Part shown: positions 55,193 through 63,065 of the stretch, one piece after another
Layout of the letters: every line of letters starts with the position of its first letter
How positions within the stretch are numbered: position 1 is the stretch's first letter
Assembly: GCF_010499245.1 (NCBI RefSeq)
Contig: NZ_JAAGOW010000001.1
Location: forward strand, 3,224,001 to 3,288,000
Direction: 5' to 3'
DNA length: 64,000 nucleotides
Source: Variovorax sp. WS11
GTDB lineage: Bacteria > Pseudomonadota > Gammaproteobacteria > Burkholderiales > Burkholderiaceae_C
Program-made: the position numbers and the translations under genes
The notes under the pieces: generated by a model
What the model saw: the letters and a program-made list of their open reading frames with translations, nothing else
Databases searched by the model: none
Told to the model about the DNA's origin: nothing

Positions 55193-57147
55193 GCGGCGGC
55201 CTTCATCGGGGGGAAGCGCTTGGCTTCGACGATCTTCAGCGTGGCGTTCACCACGCCCGTGCGCCCGTCCTCGAACTTGACCTGGGTCTCGATGTACTGC
55301 TCGGCCTTGCCGCCGTAGAGCGCATCGACCAGCACGCGGTACTTCTCCGCGATGAAGCCGCGCCGCACCTTGCGGGTGCGGGTGAGCTCGTCGTCGTCGG
55401 GGTCCAGCTCCTTGTGCAGCACCAGGAAGCGGGCGATCTGGGTGTCGCCCATGCCCTCCTCGCCGGCCAGGTCGGCGTTGACCTTCTCCACGCATTCGGC
55501 GATCAGCTGCAGCACCTCGGGCTTGCCGGCCAGGTCCACGTAGCCGCCGTAGGGCAGGCCGCGGCGCTCGGCCCAGTTGCCCACCGCCTCGAAGTCGATG
55601 TTGATCGCCGCGCAGACCTCCTCGCGCCCGTTGCCGAAGCACACCGCTTCCTTGATCTGCGGAAAGAACTTGAGCTTGTTCTCGATGTAGTTGGGCGCGA
55701 ACATCGCGCCGCGCGAGAGCTTGCCCACGTCCTTGGCGCGGTCGATGATGCGCAGGTGGCCCTCGGCGTCGATCACGCCGGCATCGCCGGTGTGGAAGTA
55801 GCCCTCGGCATCGAGCACCTCGGCCGTCGCGTCGGGCCGCTTGTAGTACCCCTGGAGCACCGAGACGCCGCGCACCAGCACTTCGCCGTCGGGTGCGATG
55901 CGCAGCTCGATGCCGGGCGCCGCGCTGCCCACGGTCTGCAGCTTCACCTTGCCGTCCTGCTGCAGGCACACGTAGGCGCAGGTCTCGGTCTGGCCGTAGA
56001 ACTGCTTGAGGTTGACGCCGATCGATCGGTAGAAGCGGAACAGGTCGGGCCCGATCGCCGCGCCCGCGGTGTAGGCCACGCGGATGCGGCTCATGCCCAG
56101 CACGTTGCGCAGCGGCCCGTAGATCAGCAGGTCGCCCAGGCCGTAGAGCAGCCGGTCGCCCAGGCCCACCTTCGCGCCGTTCAGAATGTCGGCGCCCACG
56201 CGCTGTGCCAGCGCCATGAACTTCGCGTAGAGCCAGCGCTTGGGCGCCGCCGCGTCCTCCATGCGGATCGACACGGCCGTGAGCAGCCCCTCGAAGGTGC
56301 GCGGCGGGCCGAAGTAGTAGCTGGGCCCGATCTCGCGCATGTCGTTCATCACCGTGGCCGAGGACTCCGGGCAGTTGAGCGTGAAGCCGCCCACCAGCCA
56401 TTGCGCCACCGAGAACAGGTGGTCGCCGACCCAGGCCATCGGCAGGTAGCTCATGATGTTGTCGCCGGGGCCGAGCCCGTCGGTCTCGACGCCGCCGCGG
56501 CCCGCCGCGATGAAGCTGGCGTGCGTCTGGCACACGCCCTTGGGCCGGCCGGTGGTGCCCGAGGTGTAGAGGATCACGGCGACGTCGCCGGGCTCGACGC
56601 CGTTCAGGCTTTGCTCGAAGAAAGCCGGCTGCGCGCCGTCGAAGGCGCGGCCCAGCGCGCGCAGGGCCTCGTAGCCGAGCAGGCCCGGCTGCTCGTAGTG
56701 GCGCAGCCCGCGCGGGTCGTCGTAGACGATGCGGCGCAGGCCCGGCTTGCCCTGGGCCGCCATCAGCTCGCGGCATTCGAGCAGCTTGTCGACCTGCTCC
56801 TGGTCCTCGGCGATCACGAAGTCGATGGCCGCGTCTTCCAGCATGAAGACCATCTCGCCCGCCACCGCGTCCTGGTACAGCGGCACCGGCACGCCGCGCA
56901 GGCTCTGCGCCGCCACCACCGCCATGTACAGGTGCGGCCGGTTGGCGCCGACGATCGCCAGGTTGTCGCCCGGCTTGAAGCCCAGGCTGGCGAGCCCGCA
57001 GGCGAGCTCGCGCACCTCGCGGGCGACGGCCGACCAGCTCCAGGTCTGCCAGATGCCGAGGTCCTTCTCGCGCACGGCCGGCGCGTCGGGCTGGCGCTGC
57101 GCATGGGCCAGCAGCAGGCGGGGAAAGGTGTTGGCGTTGGTTTGCAC
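55189..57147 (-). CDS. AMP-dependent acyl-CoA synthetase of the transporter operon
   Basis: 652 residues of the long-chain acyl-CoA synthetase-like branch. Motifs: YTSGTTGRPKG, YGQTETCAYV, FHTGDAGVIDAEGHLRIIDR and the C-terminal RTRKVRRGFIAEKY. It starts at GTG 57147 (reading QTNANTFPRL); no ATG is available near the family N-terminus and the upstream frame runs into the regulatory region. First gene of the operon, divergent from the Crp/Fnr gene. It presumably activates the imported acid. Confidence 0.85.
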   Translation of the reverse strand: MQTNANTFPRLLLAHAQRQPDAPAVREKDLGIWQTWSWSAVAREVRELACGLASLGFKPGDNLAIVGANRPHLYMAVVAAQSLRGVPVPLYQDAVAGEMVFMLEDAAIDFVIAEDQEQVDKLLECRELMAAQGKPGLRRIVYDDPRGLRHYEQPGLLGYEALRALGRAFDGAQPAFFEQSLNGVEPGDVAVILYTSGTTGRPKGVCQTHASFIAAGRGGVETDGLGPGDNIMSYLPMAWVGDHLFSVAQWLVGGFTLNCPESSATVMNDMREIGPSYYFGPPRTFEGLLTAVSIRMEDAAAPKRWLYAKFMALAQRVGADILNGAKVGLGDRLLYGLGDLLIYGPLRNVLGMSRIRVAYTAGAAIGPDLFRFYRSIGVNLKQFYGQTETCAYVCLQQDGKVKLQTVGSAAPGIELRIAPDGEVLVRGVSVLQGYYKRPDATAEVLDAEGYFHTGDAGVIDAEGHLRIIDRAKDVGKLSRGAMFAPNYIENKLKFFPQIKEAVCFGNGREEVCAAINIDFEAVGNWAERRGLPYGGYVDLAGKPEVLQLIAECVEKVNADLAGEEGMGDTQIARFLVLHKELDPDDDELTRTRKVRRGFIAEKYRVLVDALYGGKAEQYIETQVKFEDGRTGVVNATLKIVEAKRFPPMKAAA

Positions 57148-57171
57148 GATGGGCGGACTGTAGAACCCCGC

Positions 57172-57200
57172 TTGTCGCCAACTTGTCGTTTCAACGACAA
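57172..57200. promoter_or_regulatory. Operator between CoA-synthetase operon and Crp/Fnr gene
   Basis: TTGTCGTT-TC-AACGACAA (57183-57200) is a perfect 18-bp palindrome; a further half-site TTGTCG starts at 57172, exactly 11 bp before, on the same helix face. It lies 35 bp from the GTG start and 31 bp from the Crp/Fnr start, so one protein could control both directions. Confidence 0.7.
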
Positions 57201-57231
57201 TCCTAGGGACAGTACTCCCCGGAGTTTCCCG

Positions 57232-57966
57232 ATGAGCCACGGCAATTCCAGCGGCACTTCTTCCCTGCGCGAGCGCGTGCGGCCGGCCACCGCCGAGGAG
57301 CTGCAGAACATTCCCTGGCTTCACACGCTGACGCCCGCCGAACGCCGCCGCGCGGAGGCCGCGGTGGTGGTGGGCGACGCCGAACCCGGCGACCTGGTGT
57401 GCCGCATCGGCCGCTCGCCCACCTTCTGGTTCGGCGTGGTCGAGGGCCTGCTCAAGATGAGCAACGACAACGCCGACGGCACCTCCATGACCTACAGCGG
57501 CCTGCCGCCGGGCGGCTGGTTCGGCGAGGGCACGGCGCTCAAGCGCGAGCCCTATCGCTACAACATCCAGGCGCTGCGGCGCAGCGTGGTGGCGGGCCTG
57601 CCGGTGGACGATTTCCACTGGCTGCTGGACCACTCGATCGGCTTCAACCGCTTCGTCATGAACCAGCTCAACGAGCGCCTCGGCCAGTTCATCGCCGCGC
57701 GCGAGGCCGATCGGCTCAACGACCCCGATGCGCGCGTCGCGCGCAACCTGGCGGCGCTCTTCAATCCGGTGCTCTTCCCCGGCGTGGGCGAACTGCTGCG
57801 CATCACGCAGCAGGAGCTGGCCTACCTGATCGGGCTCTCGCGCCAGCGCGTCAACGAGGCGCTGCGCACCTTGCAGGCCGAGGGTGCGATCCGCGTCGAG
57901 TACGGCGGGCTGCGCGTGCTCGACCTCGCGGCCTTGCGTGCGGGCGGGGTGGCGGGCAGGGAGTGA
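57232..57966 (+). CDS. Crp/Fnr-family transcriptional regulator
   Basis: 244 residues. cNMP-binding-like beta-roll (GDLVCRIGRSPTFWFGVVEGLLKM, GGWFGEGTALKREPYRY), dimer helix and winged helix-turn-helix (LLRITQQELAYLIGLSRQRVNEAL). No Fnr-type N-terminal cysteine cluster is seen, so it should sense a small molecule, possibly an aromatic acid or its CoA ester made by the divergent operon. GGAG precedes ATG 57232. Confidence 0.9.
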   Translation: MSHGNSSGTSSLRERVRPATAEELQNIPWLHTLTPAERRRAEAAVVVGDAEPGDLVCRIGRSPTFWFGVVEGLLKMSNDNADGTSMTYSGLPPGGWFGEGTALKREPYRYNIQALRRSVVAGLPVDDFHWLLDHSIGFNRFVMNQLNERLGQFIAAREADRLNDPDARVARNLAALFNPVLFPGVGELLRITQQELAYLIGLSRQRVNEALRTLQAEGAIRVEYGGLRVLDLAALRAGGVAGRE

Positions 57967-57974
57967 TCAGGCGA

Positions 57975-58622
57975 TCACGCCTCGGGCGCCCTTTCCGGCA
58001 GGGGAATGCCGGAGTCGCGGATGATCGCGCGGCGCACCAGCTTGTCGAGCGCGTAGGGGCGCAGGTAGGCGGCCGTCTCCTCGACCGGGCAATGCAGCCA
58101 GTCGTCGATCCAGGCCTCGCGCAGGAACACCACGCGGCGCTGCGAGGGTTGCTCCACGGCCGGCAGCGTCAGCAGCGCGAAGCTCTCGACGCACTCGCCG
58201 TCCGGGGCCCGCCAGCCGTTCCACAGGCCGGCCATCGCCAGCGGCTGGCCATCGGCGCGGGTGACGCGCACCACCTGATCTTCGCTGTCGCCGCGGCGGT
58301 ACAGCGCATCGGCCAGCACCACGCAGCGGTGGCCGCGCTTCCAGGGCTGGTAGAAGTTGCGTTCGCTCGCGGCCGTTTCGCCACGGGCCTCGAAGGTGTG
58401 GGGGTAGTCGCGCTCCTTGGCGAACAGGGGGACCAGGCCCCAGCGGCCCTCGGCCGCCTCGAAGCGCGCGGTGATGGCGCTGCCCTCGCGGTCGCCCCGC
58501 GGCCGGCGGATGAAGACGCCCTGCCCACCCGGCCGCACCACCGAGGGCTGCGCAGGGCCGGCCAGGCCGAAGCTCTCGGCAAAATGGCGCGCGTCGCTGG
58601 CAGGCTCGTACTGGATGGGCAT
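57975..58622 (-). CDS. SRAP (YedK/HMCES-like) protein lacking its catalytic residues
   Basis: 215 residues with the overall SRAP fold order: GRWGLVPLFAKE, ARGETAASERNFYQPWKRGHRCVVLADALY, AGLWNGW. In YedK the Met is removed and Cys2 attacks abasic DNA, assisted by Asn75, Glu105 and His160. Here the start is MPIQYEP (no Cys2), the NARAE segment reads EARGE, the GFYEW segment reads DALYRR, and the IHxRMP histidine region is missing. It is therefore probably a non-catalytic paralogue. ATG 58622 chosen; the longer frame upstream is antisense to the SDR gene. Confidence 0.82.
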   Translation of the reverse strand: MPIQYEPASDARHFAESFGLAGPAQPSVVRPGGQGVFIRRPRGDREGSAITARFEAAEGRWGLVPLFAKERDYPHTFEARGETAASERNFYQPWKRGHRCVVLADALYRRGDSEDQVVRVTRADGQPLAMAGLWNGWRAPDGECVESFALLTLPAVEQPSQRRVVFLREAWIDDWLHCPVEETAAYLRPYALDKLVRRAIIRDSGIPLPERAPEA

Positions 58623-58722
58623 CGGCTGAATGTAAGAAGCCGCCTCGCGCTTCGTCAATCCGCCGATAGCATGCGAGCCACACGGCATGTCGCCGTCGAT
58701 GACGCATTTCACGAGAACCGCC

Positions 58723-59487
58723 ATGAATTCACGCCAACTCACCATCATCACCGGCGCCTCGCGCGGCCTGGGCCGCGCCATGGCCGAGCAACTGCTGGCG
58801 CAGCCGGGCCATCGCCTGCTGTGCATCGCGCGCCGGGCCGACGAGCAGCTCGCCGCGCGCGCACGCGAAGCAGGCGCCGAGCTCGAGCAATGGCAGCAGG
58901 ACCTCACCGACCCGGTGCCGGCGGCGGCCCGGCTCGCGGCTTGGCTGCAGGGCCTGGACGGGCAGTCCTTCGACGGCGTCGCGCTGATTAACAACGCCGG
59001 CGCCGTCGGCCGCATCGGGCCCCTGTCGCAGGCGGTGGCGGCTGAGCTGTCGCAGGCCTTGCGCGTGGGCCTGGAGGCGCCGCTGCTGCTGAGCTCCGCC
59101 TTCCTCGGCGCCACCCGCGGCTGGCGCGGCGAGCGCAAGGTGCTCAACATTTCCTCGGGCCTGGGCCGCAACGCCATGGCCAGCCAGGCGCCGTACTGCG
59201 CGGCCAAGGCGGGCATGGATCATTTCTCGCGCGCGGTGGCGCTGGAGGAAGAGGCGCTGGGCGGCGGCGCGAAGATCGTCTCGCTCGCGCCCGGCGTGAT
59301 CGACACCGACATGCAGGTCCAGCTGCGCGAAAGCGATGCCGCCCTGTTCCCGGACCGCGCGCGCTTCGAACGGCTCAAGGCGCAGGGCCAGCTCTGGTCG
59401 CCTGACGAGGCAGCGGCGAAGGTGCTGGCCTATCTGGAGCGTGCGGACTTCGGCAGCAAGCCGGTGGCCGATGTGCGCGAGCCCTGA
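58723..59487 (+). CDS. SDR-family oxidoreductase (sepiapterin/benzil-reductase-like)
   Basis: 254 residues. TGASRGLGRAMA cofactor site, NNAG, NISSGLGR with the serine and YCAAK catalytic pair, then SLAPGVIDTDMQ. The pattern is close to sepiapterin/benzil reductase-like enzymes; substrate unknown. Divergent from the SRAP gene, separated by 100 bp. Confidence 0.9.
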   Translation: MNSRQLTIITGASRGLGRAMAEQLLAQPGHRLLCIARRADEQLAARAREAGAELEQWQQDLTDPVPAAARLAAWLQGLDGQSFDGVALINNAGAVGRIGPLSQAVAAELSQALRVGLEAPLLLSSAFLGATRGWRGERKVLNISSGLGRNAMASQAPYCAAKAGMDHFSRAVALEEEALGGGAKIVSLAPGVIDTDMQVQLRESDAALFPDRARFERLKAQGQLWSPDEAAAKVLAYLERADFGSKPVADVREP

Positions 59488-59491
59488 TGGG

Positions 59492-60454
59492 CTATTCGAT
59501 GGTTGCGCCTGAGGCCTTCACGATGTCGCGCCACTTCAGGTAGTCGGTCTTCAGCAGCGTGCCGAACTGCTCGGGCGTCATGCCTTGCGGCTCGGCGCCC
59601 TGGGCGATGATCGCGGCCTTCATCTCGGGCGTGGCCAGCAGCTTGTTCACCTCGGCGTTCAGCGTGGTGACGATCTCCTTCGGCGTCCCAGCGGGCGCGA
59701 AGAGGCCGTACCAGGTGCTGACGTCGAAGTCCTTGTAGCCCAGCTCGGCCACGATGGGCACCTCGGGCAGCGAGCTGCTGCGCTTGGCCGAGGTCACGGC
59801 CAGCGCGCGCAGCTTGCCGGACTTGATCTGCCCCATCGCCGAGGGCAGCGAGGACACCATCAGGTCCACGTTGCCGGCCAGCACGTCCATCATCGCGGGG
59901 TTCGAGCCCTTGTAGGGCACGTGGCGCATCTTGATGTTGGCCGCGCTCTTGAAGATCTCGCCGGCCAGGTGGATGGTGGTGCCGTTGCCGGGCGAGCCGT
60001 AGGTGATGGTGTCGGGCGCGGCGCGGGCGGCATCGACCACATCCTTCAGCGTCTTGAACTTCGACTCGGTGCGCGTGACGATCACCACCGGCGTGTAGGC
60101 CACATGGGCCACCGCCGCGAGGTCCTTGGTCGGCTCGTAGCTGAGGTTCTTGTAGAGCCAGGGCGCGACGACCATGTTGTCCTTCTGGCCCATCACGATG
60201 TCGTAGCCGGTGGGCGCGGCGCGCACCGCTTCCGCGATGCCGATGGTGCCGCCGGCGCCCGCGCGGTTGTCGGGCACCACGGTCCACTTGCTGACCTCCG
60301 TCAGCTTGGTGGCCACCAGCCGCGACAGGATGTCGGTGCCGCCGCCGGGCGGGAAGGGCACGATCAGGCGCACGGGCTTGGCGGGATAGGGCTGGGCCTG
60401 CACGGCGGCGAAGGCCAGTGCGAGGACGGCGGAGGTCAGCAGCTTTCGGATCAT
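59492..60454 (-). CDS. TctC/Bug-family periplasmic binding protein
   Basis: 320 residues. Signal peptide (LLTSAVLALAFAAVQAQ), then KPVRLIVPFPPGGGTDILSR and NRAGAGGTIGIAEAV. Third Bug protein in the window; closest in layout to the one at 22049. No cognate membrane components nearby. Converges with the SDR gene, 4 bp between stops. Confidence 0.92.
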   Translation of the reverse strand: MIRKLLTSAVLALAFAAVQAQPYPAKPVRLIVPFPPGGGTDILSRLVATKLTEVSKWTVVPDNRAGAGGTIGIAEAVRAAPTGYDIVMGQKDNMVVAPWLYKNLSYEPTKDLAAVAHVAYTPVVIVTRTESKFKTLKDVVDAARAAPDTITYGSPGNGTTIHLAGEIFKSAANIKMRHVPYKGSNPAMMDVLAGNVDLMVSSLPSAMGQIKSGKLRALAVTSAKRSSSLPEVPIVAELGYKDFDVSTWYGLFAPAGTPKEIVTTLNAEVNKLLATPEMKAAIIAQGAEPQGMTPEQFGTLLKTDYLKWRDIVKASGATIE

Positions 60455-60601
60455 GGGGTGTCTCTTCGTTTCAGGCGCAGCCTGAGGACTGCGCACGCTG
60501 GCCGGCAGTGTGCCGGATCGGGCGCAACGAAGGGTACGCGATTCGAGATGCCGCCCTTGCCGAGGGGCGATGGAAGGGCGCGTCTCAGCGCGCCCGCTGC
60601 C

Positions 60602-60814
60602 TCAGTGCACAGTCCGCGCGCCGCCGCTGCCTCGCGCATCGTTGCGCCGCTGCAGCGCCGCAATGCCGGCCATCATGGCCGCGCCGTAGGTGGGCATCGG
60701 CCCCTCGGCGGCGTCGATGGGGCGGCAGTCGTTGCCGTCCTGCTTCTGCAGCACCCAGTAGAAGTGGCCGGCAATCGGTTCGTCCACGATGAGTGCGATG
60801 GCTTCCGTTTCCAT
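60602..60814 (-). CDS. Small hypothetical protein
   Basis: 70 residues, METEAIALIVDEPIAGHFYW at the start, a possible amphipathic C-terminal helix (GAAMMAGIAALQRR). No known domain. Codon use is like that of its neighbours and GGATTCAC precedes the ATG weakly. Probably real, function unknown. Confidence 0.55.
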   Translation of the reverse strand: METEAIALIVDEPIAGHFYWVLQKQDGNDCRPIDAAEGPMPTYGAAMMAGIAALQRRNDARGSGGARTVH

Positions 60815-60952
60815 GTGAATCCTCGTCTTTCAGTCCATGCGCCGGTTGTACGCAGGCTCAGGACGAACGGCTAGCAAGGAATTCACAAAGCGGCACGCGC
60901 CGTGCCACAAAGGCGCGGCGAGTGTGCAAATGCGCACGGCACGGGCGTCGTT

Positions 60953-61001
60953 TTTACGCTTTCTTTACGGCCGCCTGCCGACTCTGTTCCCCATCTTTAC
61001 G
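60953..61001 (+). promoter_or_regulatory. KdpE-like direct repeats upstream of kdp
   Basis: TTTACG occurs at 60953-60958, 60964-60969 and 60996-61001. The first two are 11 bp apart (one helix turn) within a T-rich stretch that resembles the T-rich KdpE site upstream of E. coli kdpFABC. Likely the response element for the KdpDE two-component system, which is outside the window. Confidence 0.5.
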
Positions 61002-61050
61002 TGCGTCTCACGAGACTGCCTGCACGTGCTTCGCATGCAGGAGTTGAAAG

Positions 61051-61155
61051 ATGGATTTCGTTTGGATCGCCGCCATCGCGGTGTTCTGGGTCGTCATGGC
61101 GGAGGCGGTCATCGGCCTCGGCAAGCTCGACGCGCCCAAGGGAGAGGCTCAATGA
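61051..61155 (+). CDS. 34-residue single-TM peptide at the head of the kdp operon
   Basis: Reads MDFVWIAAIAVFWVVMAEAV and ends in a short soluble tail ([13 protein letters not shown]). One clear membrane helix. GGAG lies 11 bases before the ATG. Its TGA overlaps the kdpF ATG (ATGA), showing it is translated as part of the operon. It is not KdpF, which is the next gene. Possibly an extra small subunit or regulator of the potassium pump; no function is known to me. Confidence 0.75.
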   Translation: MDFVWIAAIAVFWVVMAEAVIGLGKLDAPKGEAQ

Positions 61156-61250
61156 TCAGCCTCGATGTGCTCTATGGATTCGCCGGCCTGCTGGCCGTGA
61201 TCCTCTTCGCCTACTTGGTGTTCGCGCTGATCTGCGCCGAGGAATTCTGA
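61152..61250 (+). CDS. kdpF: KdpF small subunit of the K+-transporting ATPase
   Basis: 32 residues, [19 protein letters not shown] then [13 protein letters not shown]. The hydrophobic helix ending YLV(F/Y)AL and a final charged pair match KdpF (29 residues in E. coli), which stabilises the KdpFABC complex. GGGAGAGG precedes the ATG; kdpA starts 1 bp after the stop. Confidence 0.88.
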   Translation: MISLDVLYGFAGLLAVILFAYLVFALICAEEF

Positions 61251-61251
61251 A

Positions 61252-63054
61252 ATGGATGCCTCCGCCTGGACTCTCCTGGGCGTGTTCCTCGTGGTGCTGG
61301 GCCTGCTCGCCTGGCCGCTGGGCCGCTGGCTGGCGGCGCTGTGCGAAGGCCGGCTGCCCGCCTGGATGCAGCGCGCCGAAGCGCCGCTCTACAAGCTCGC
61401 CGGCGTGGACGCCGAGCGTGCCATGCACTGGCGCGGCTATGCGCTGTCGCTGCTGGCCTTCAATGCCGTCGGCGCACTCGCCGTCTACGGCCTGCAGCGC
61501 CTGCAGCACTTGTTGCCGCTGAACCCGGTCGGTATCGGCGCGGTGTCGCCCGACTCGGCCTTCAACACGGCCGTGAGCTTCGTCTCCAACACCAACTGGC
61601 AGGGCTATGCCGGCGAGTCGACCATGAGCTATCTCACGCAGATGCTGGGGCTCACGGTGCAGAACTTTCTCTCCGCCGCCACCGGCATCGCGGTCGCCTT
61701 CGCGCTGGCGCGCGGCTTCGCAGCGCGCAACACCGACGGCAGAGGCTTCGTCGGCAACTTCTGGACGGACGTGACCCGCATCACCGCCTGGCTGCTGCTG
61801 CCGATCTCGTTCGTGATCGCCATGGTATTCGTGGGCCAGGGCGTGATCCAGAACTTCGACACCTACAAGACGGTGACGACGCTGGAAGCCACCGCCTACC
61901 AGAACCCCAAGCTCGATGCCGCCGGCCAGCCGCTGAAGGACGCGGCCGGCAACGCGGTGACCGAGGCCGCGAGCACCACCACCCAGACCCTGGCCATGGG
62001 CCCGGTCGCCTCGCAGGAGGCGATCAAGATGCTGGGCACCAACGGCGGCGGCTTCTTCAACGCCAACTCGGCGCACCCCTACGAGAACCCGACGGCGCTC
62101 GCGAACTTCGTGCAAATGATCGCGATCTTCCTGATCCCGGCCGCGCTGTGCTTCGCCTTCGGCCGCGTGGTCGGCGACCCGCGCCAGGGCTGGGCCATCC
62201 TCGCGGCGATGACGGTGCTGTTCGTGCTGGCCGTGATCGCGGTGATCCCGGCCGAGCACGCCGGCAACCCGCTCCTGCCGCCGCTCGGCGTCGACCAGGC
62301 GGCCAGCGCGCTGCAGGCCGGCGGCAACATGGAAGGCAAGGAGGTGCGCTTCGGCATCGACGCCTCCGCGCTCTTCGCGGCCATCACCACCGCCGCCTCC
62401 TGCGGCGCGGTGATCGCGATGCACGACTCCTTCACCCCGCTGGGCGGCATGGTGCCGCTGGTGCTGATGCAGCTCGGCGAGGTGGTGTTCGGCGGCGTCG
62501 GCACGGGCCTCTACGGCATGCTGATCTTCGCGGTGCTGGCGGTGTTCATCGCCGGCCTGATGATCGGCCGCACGCCCGAGTACCTGGGCAAGAAGATCGA
62601 GATCCGCGAGATGAAGCTGAGCTCGATCGCGATCCTGGTCACGCCGATCCTCGTGCTGGCCGGAACCGCCGTCGCCGTCATCGCCGATCCCGGCAAGGCG
62701 GGCATCGCGAACCCCGGTGCCCATGGCTTCTCCGAGATCCTCTATGCCTTCACCTCGGCCGGCAACAACAACGGCAGCGCCTTTGCCGGCCTGTCGGCCA
62801 ACACGCCTTTCTACAACGCGATGCTGGCCGTTGCGATGTGGTTCGGCCGCTTCGGCGTGATTGTGCCGGTGCTCGCCATCGCGGGCTCGCTGGCCGCCAA
62901 GAAGCGCCTGCCGGTCACGGCCGGCACCATGCCCACGCACGGCCCGCTGTTCGTGACGCTGCTGATCGGCACCGTGCTGCTGGTGGGCCTTCTCAACTAC
63001 GTTCCGGCACTCGCCCTGGGCCCGGCCGTCGAACACCTGATGCTGTGGAAATGA
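61252..63054 (+). CDS. kdpA: K+-transporting ATPase subunit A
   Basis: 600 residues, the potassium channel-like subunit of the high-affinity Kdp pump in the inner membrane. Four pore-loop repeats are visible, including [33 protein letters not shown], and [13 protein letters not shown]. Longer than E. coli KdpA (557), mainly in a periplasmic loop near residues 205-245 with a Thr/Ala-rich insert (ASTTTQTL). Confidence 0.96.
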   Translation: MDASAWTLLGVFLVVLGLLAWPLGRWLAALCEGRLPAWMQRAEAPLYKLAGVDAERAMHWRGYALSLLAFNAVGALAVYGLQRLQHLLPLNPVGIGAVSPDSAFNTAVSFVSNTNWQGYAGESTMSYLTQMLGLTVQNFLSAATGIAVAFALARGFAARNTDGRGFVGNFWTDVTRITAWLLLPISFVIAMVFVGQGVIQNFDTYKTVTTLEATAYQNPKLDAAGQPLKDAAGNAVTEAASTTTQTLAMGPVASQEAIKMLGTNGGGFFNANSAHPYENPTALANFVQMIAIFLIPAALCFAFGRVVGDPRQGWAILAAMTVLFVLAVIAVIPAEHAGNPLLPPLGVDQAASALQAGGNMEGKEVRFGIDASALFAAITTAASCGAVIAMHDSFTPLGGMVPLVLMQLGEVVFGGVGTGLYGMLIFAVLAVFIAGLMIGRTPEYLGKKIEIREMKLSSIAILVTPILVLAGTAVAVIADPGKAGIANPGAHGFSEILYAFTSAGNNNGSAFAGLSANTPFYNAMLAVAMWFGRFGVIVPVLAIAGSLAAKKRLPVTAGTMPTHGPLFVTLLIGTVLLVGLLNYVPALALGPAVEHLMLWK

Positions 63055-63065
63055 GACCGCAGACC

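Noticed and set aside
61156..63036. 626-codon minus-strand open frame opposite kdpA
   Set aside because: His/Arg/Gly-rich antisense shadow of kdpA.
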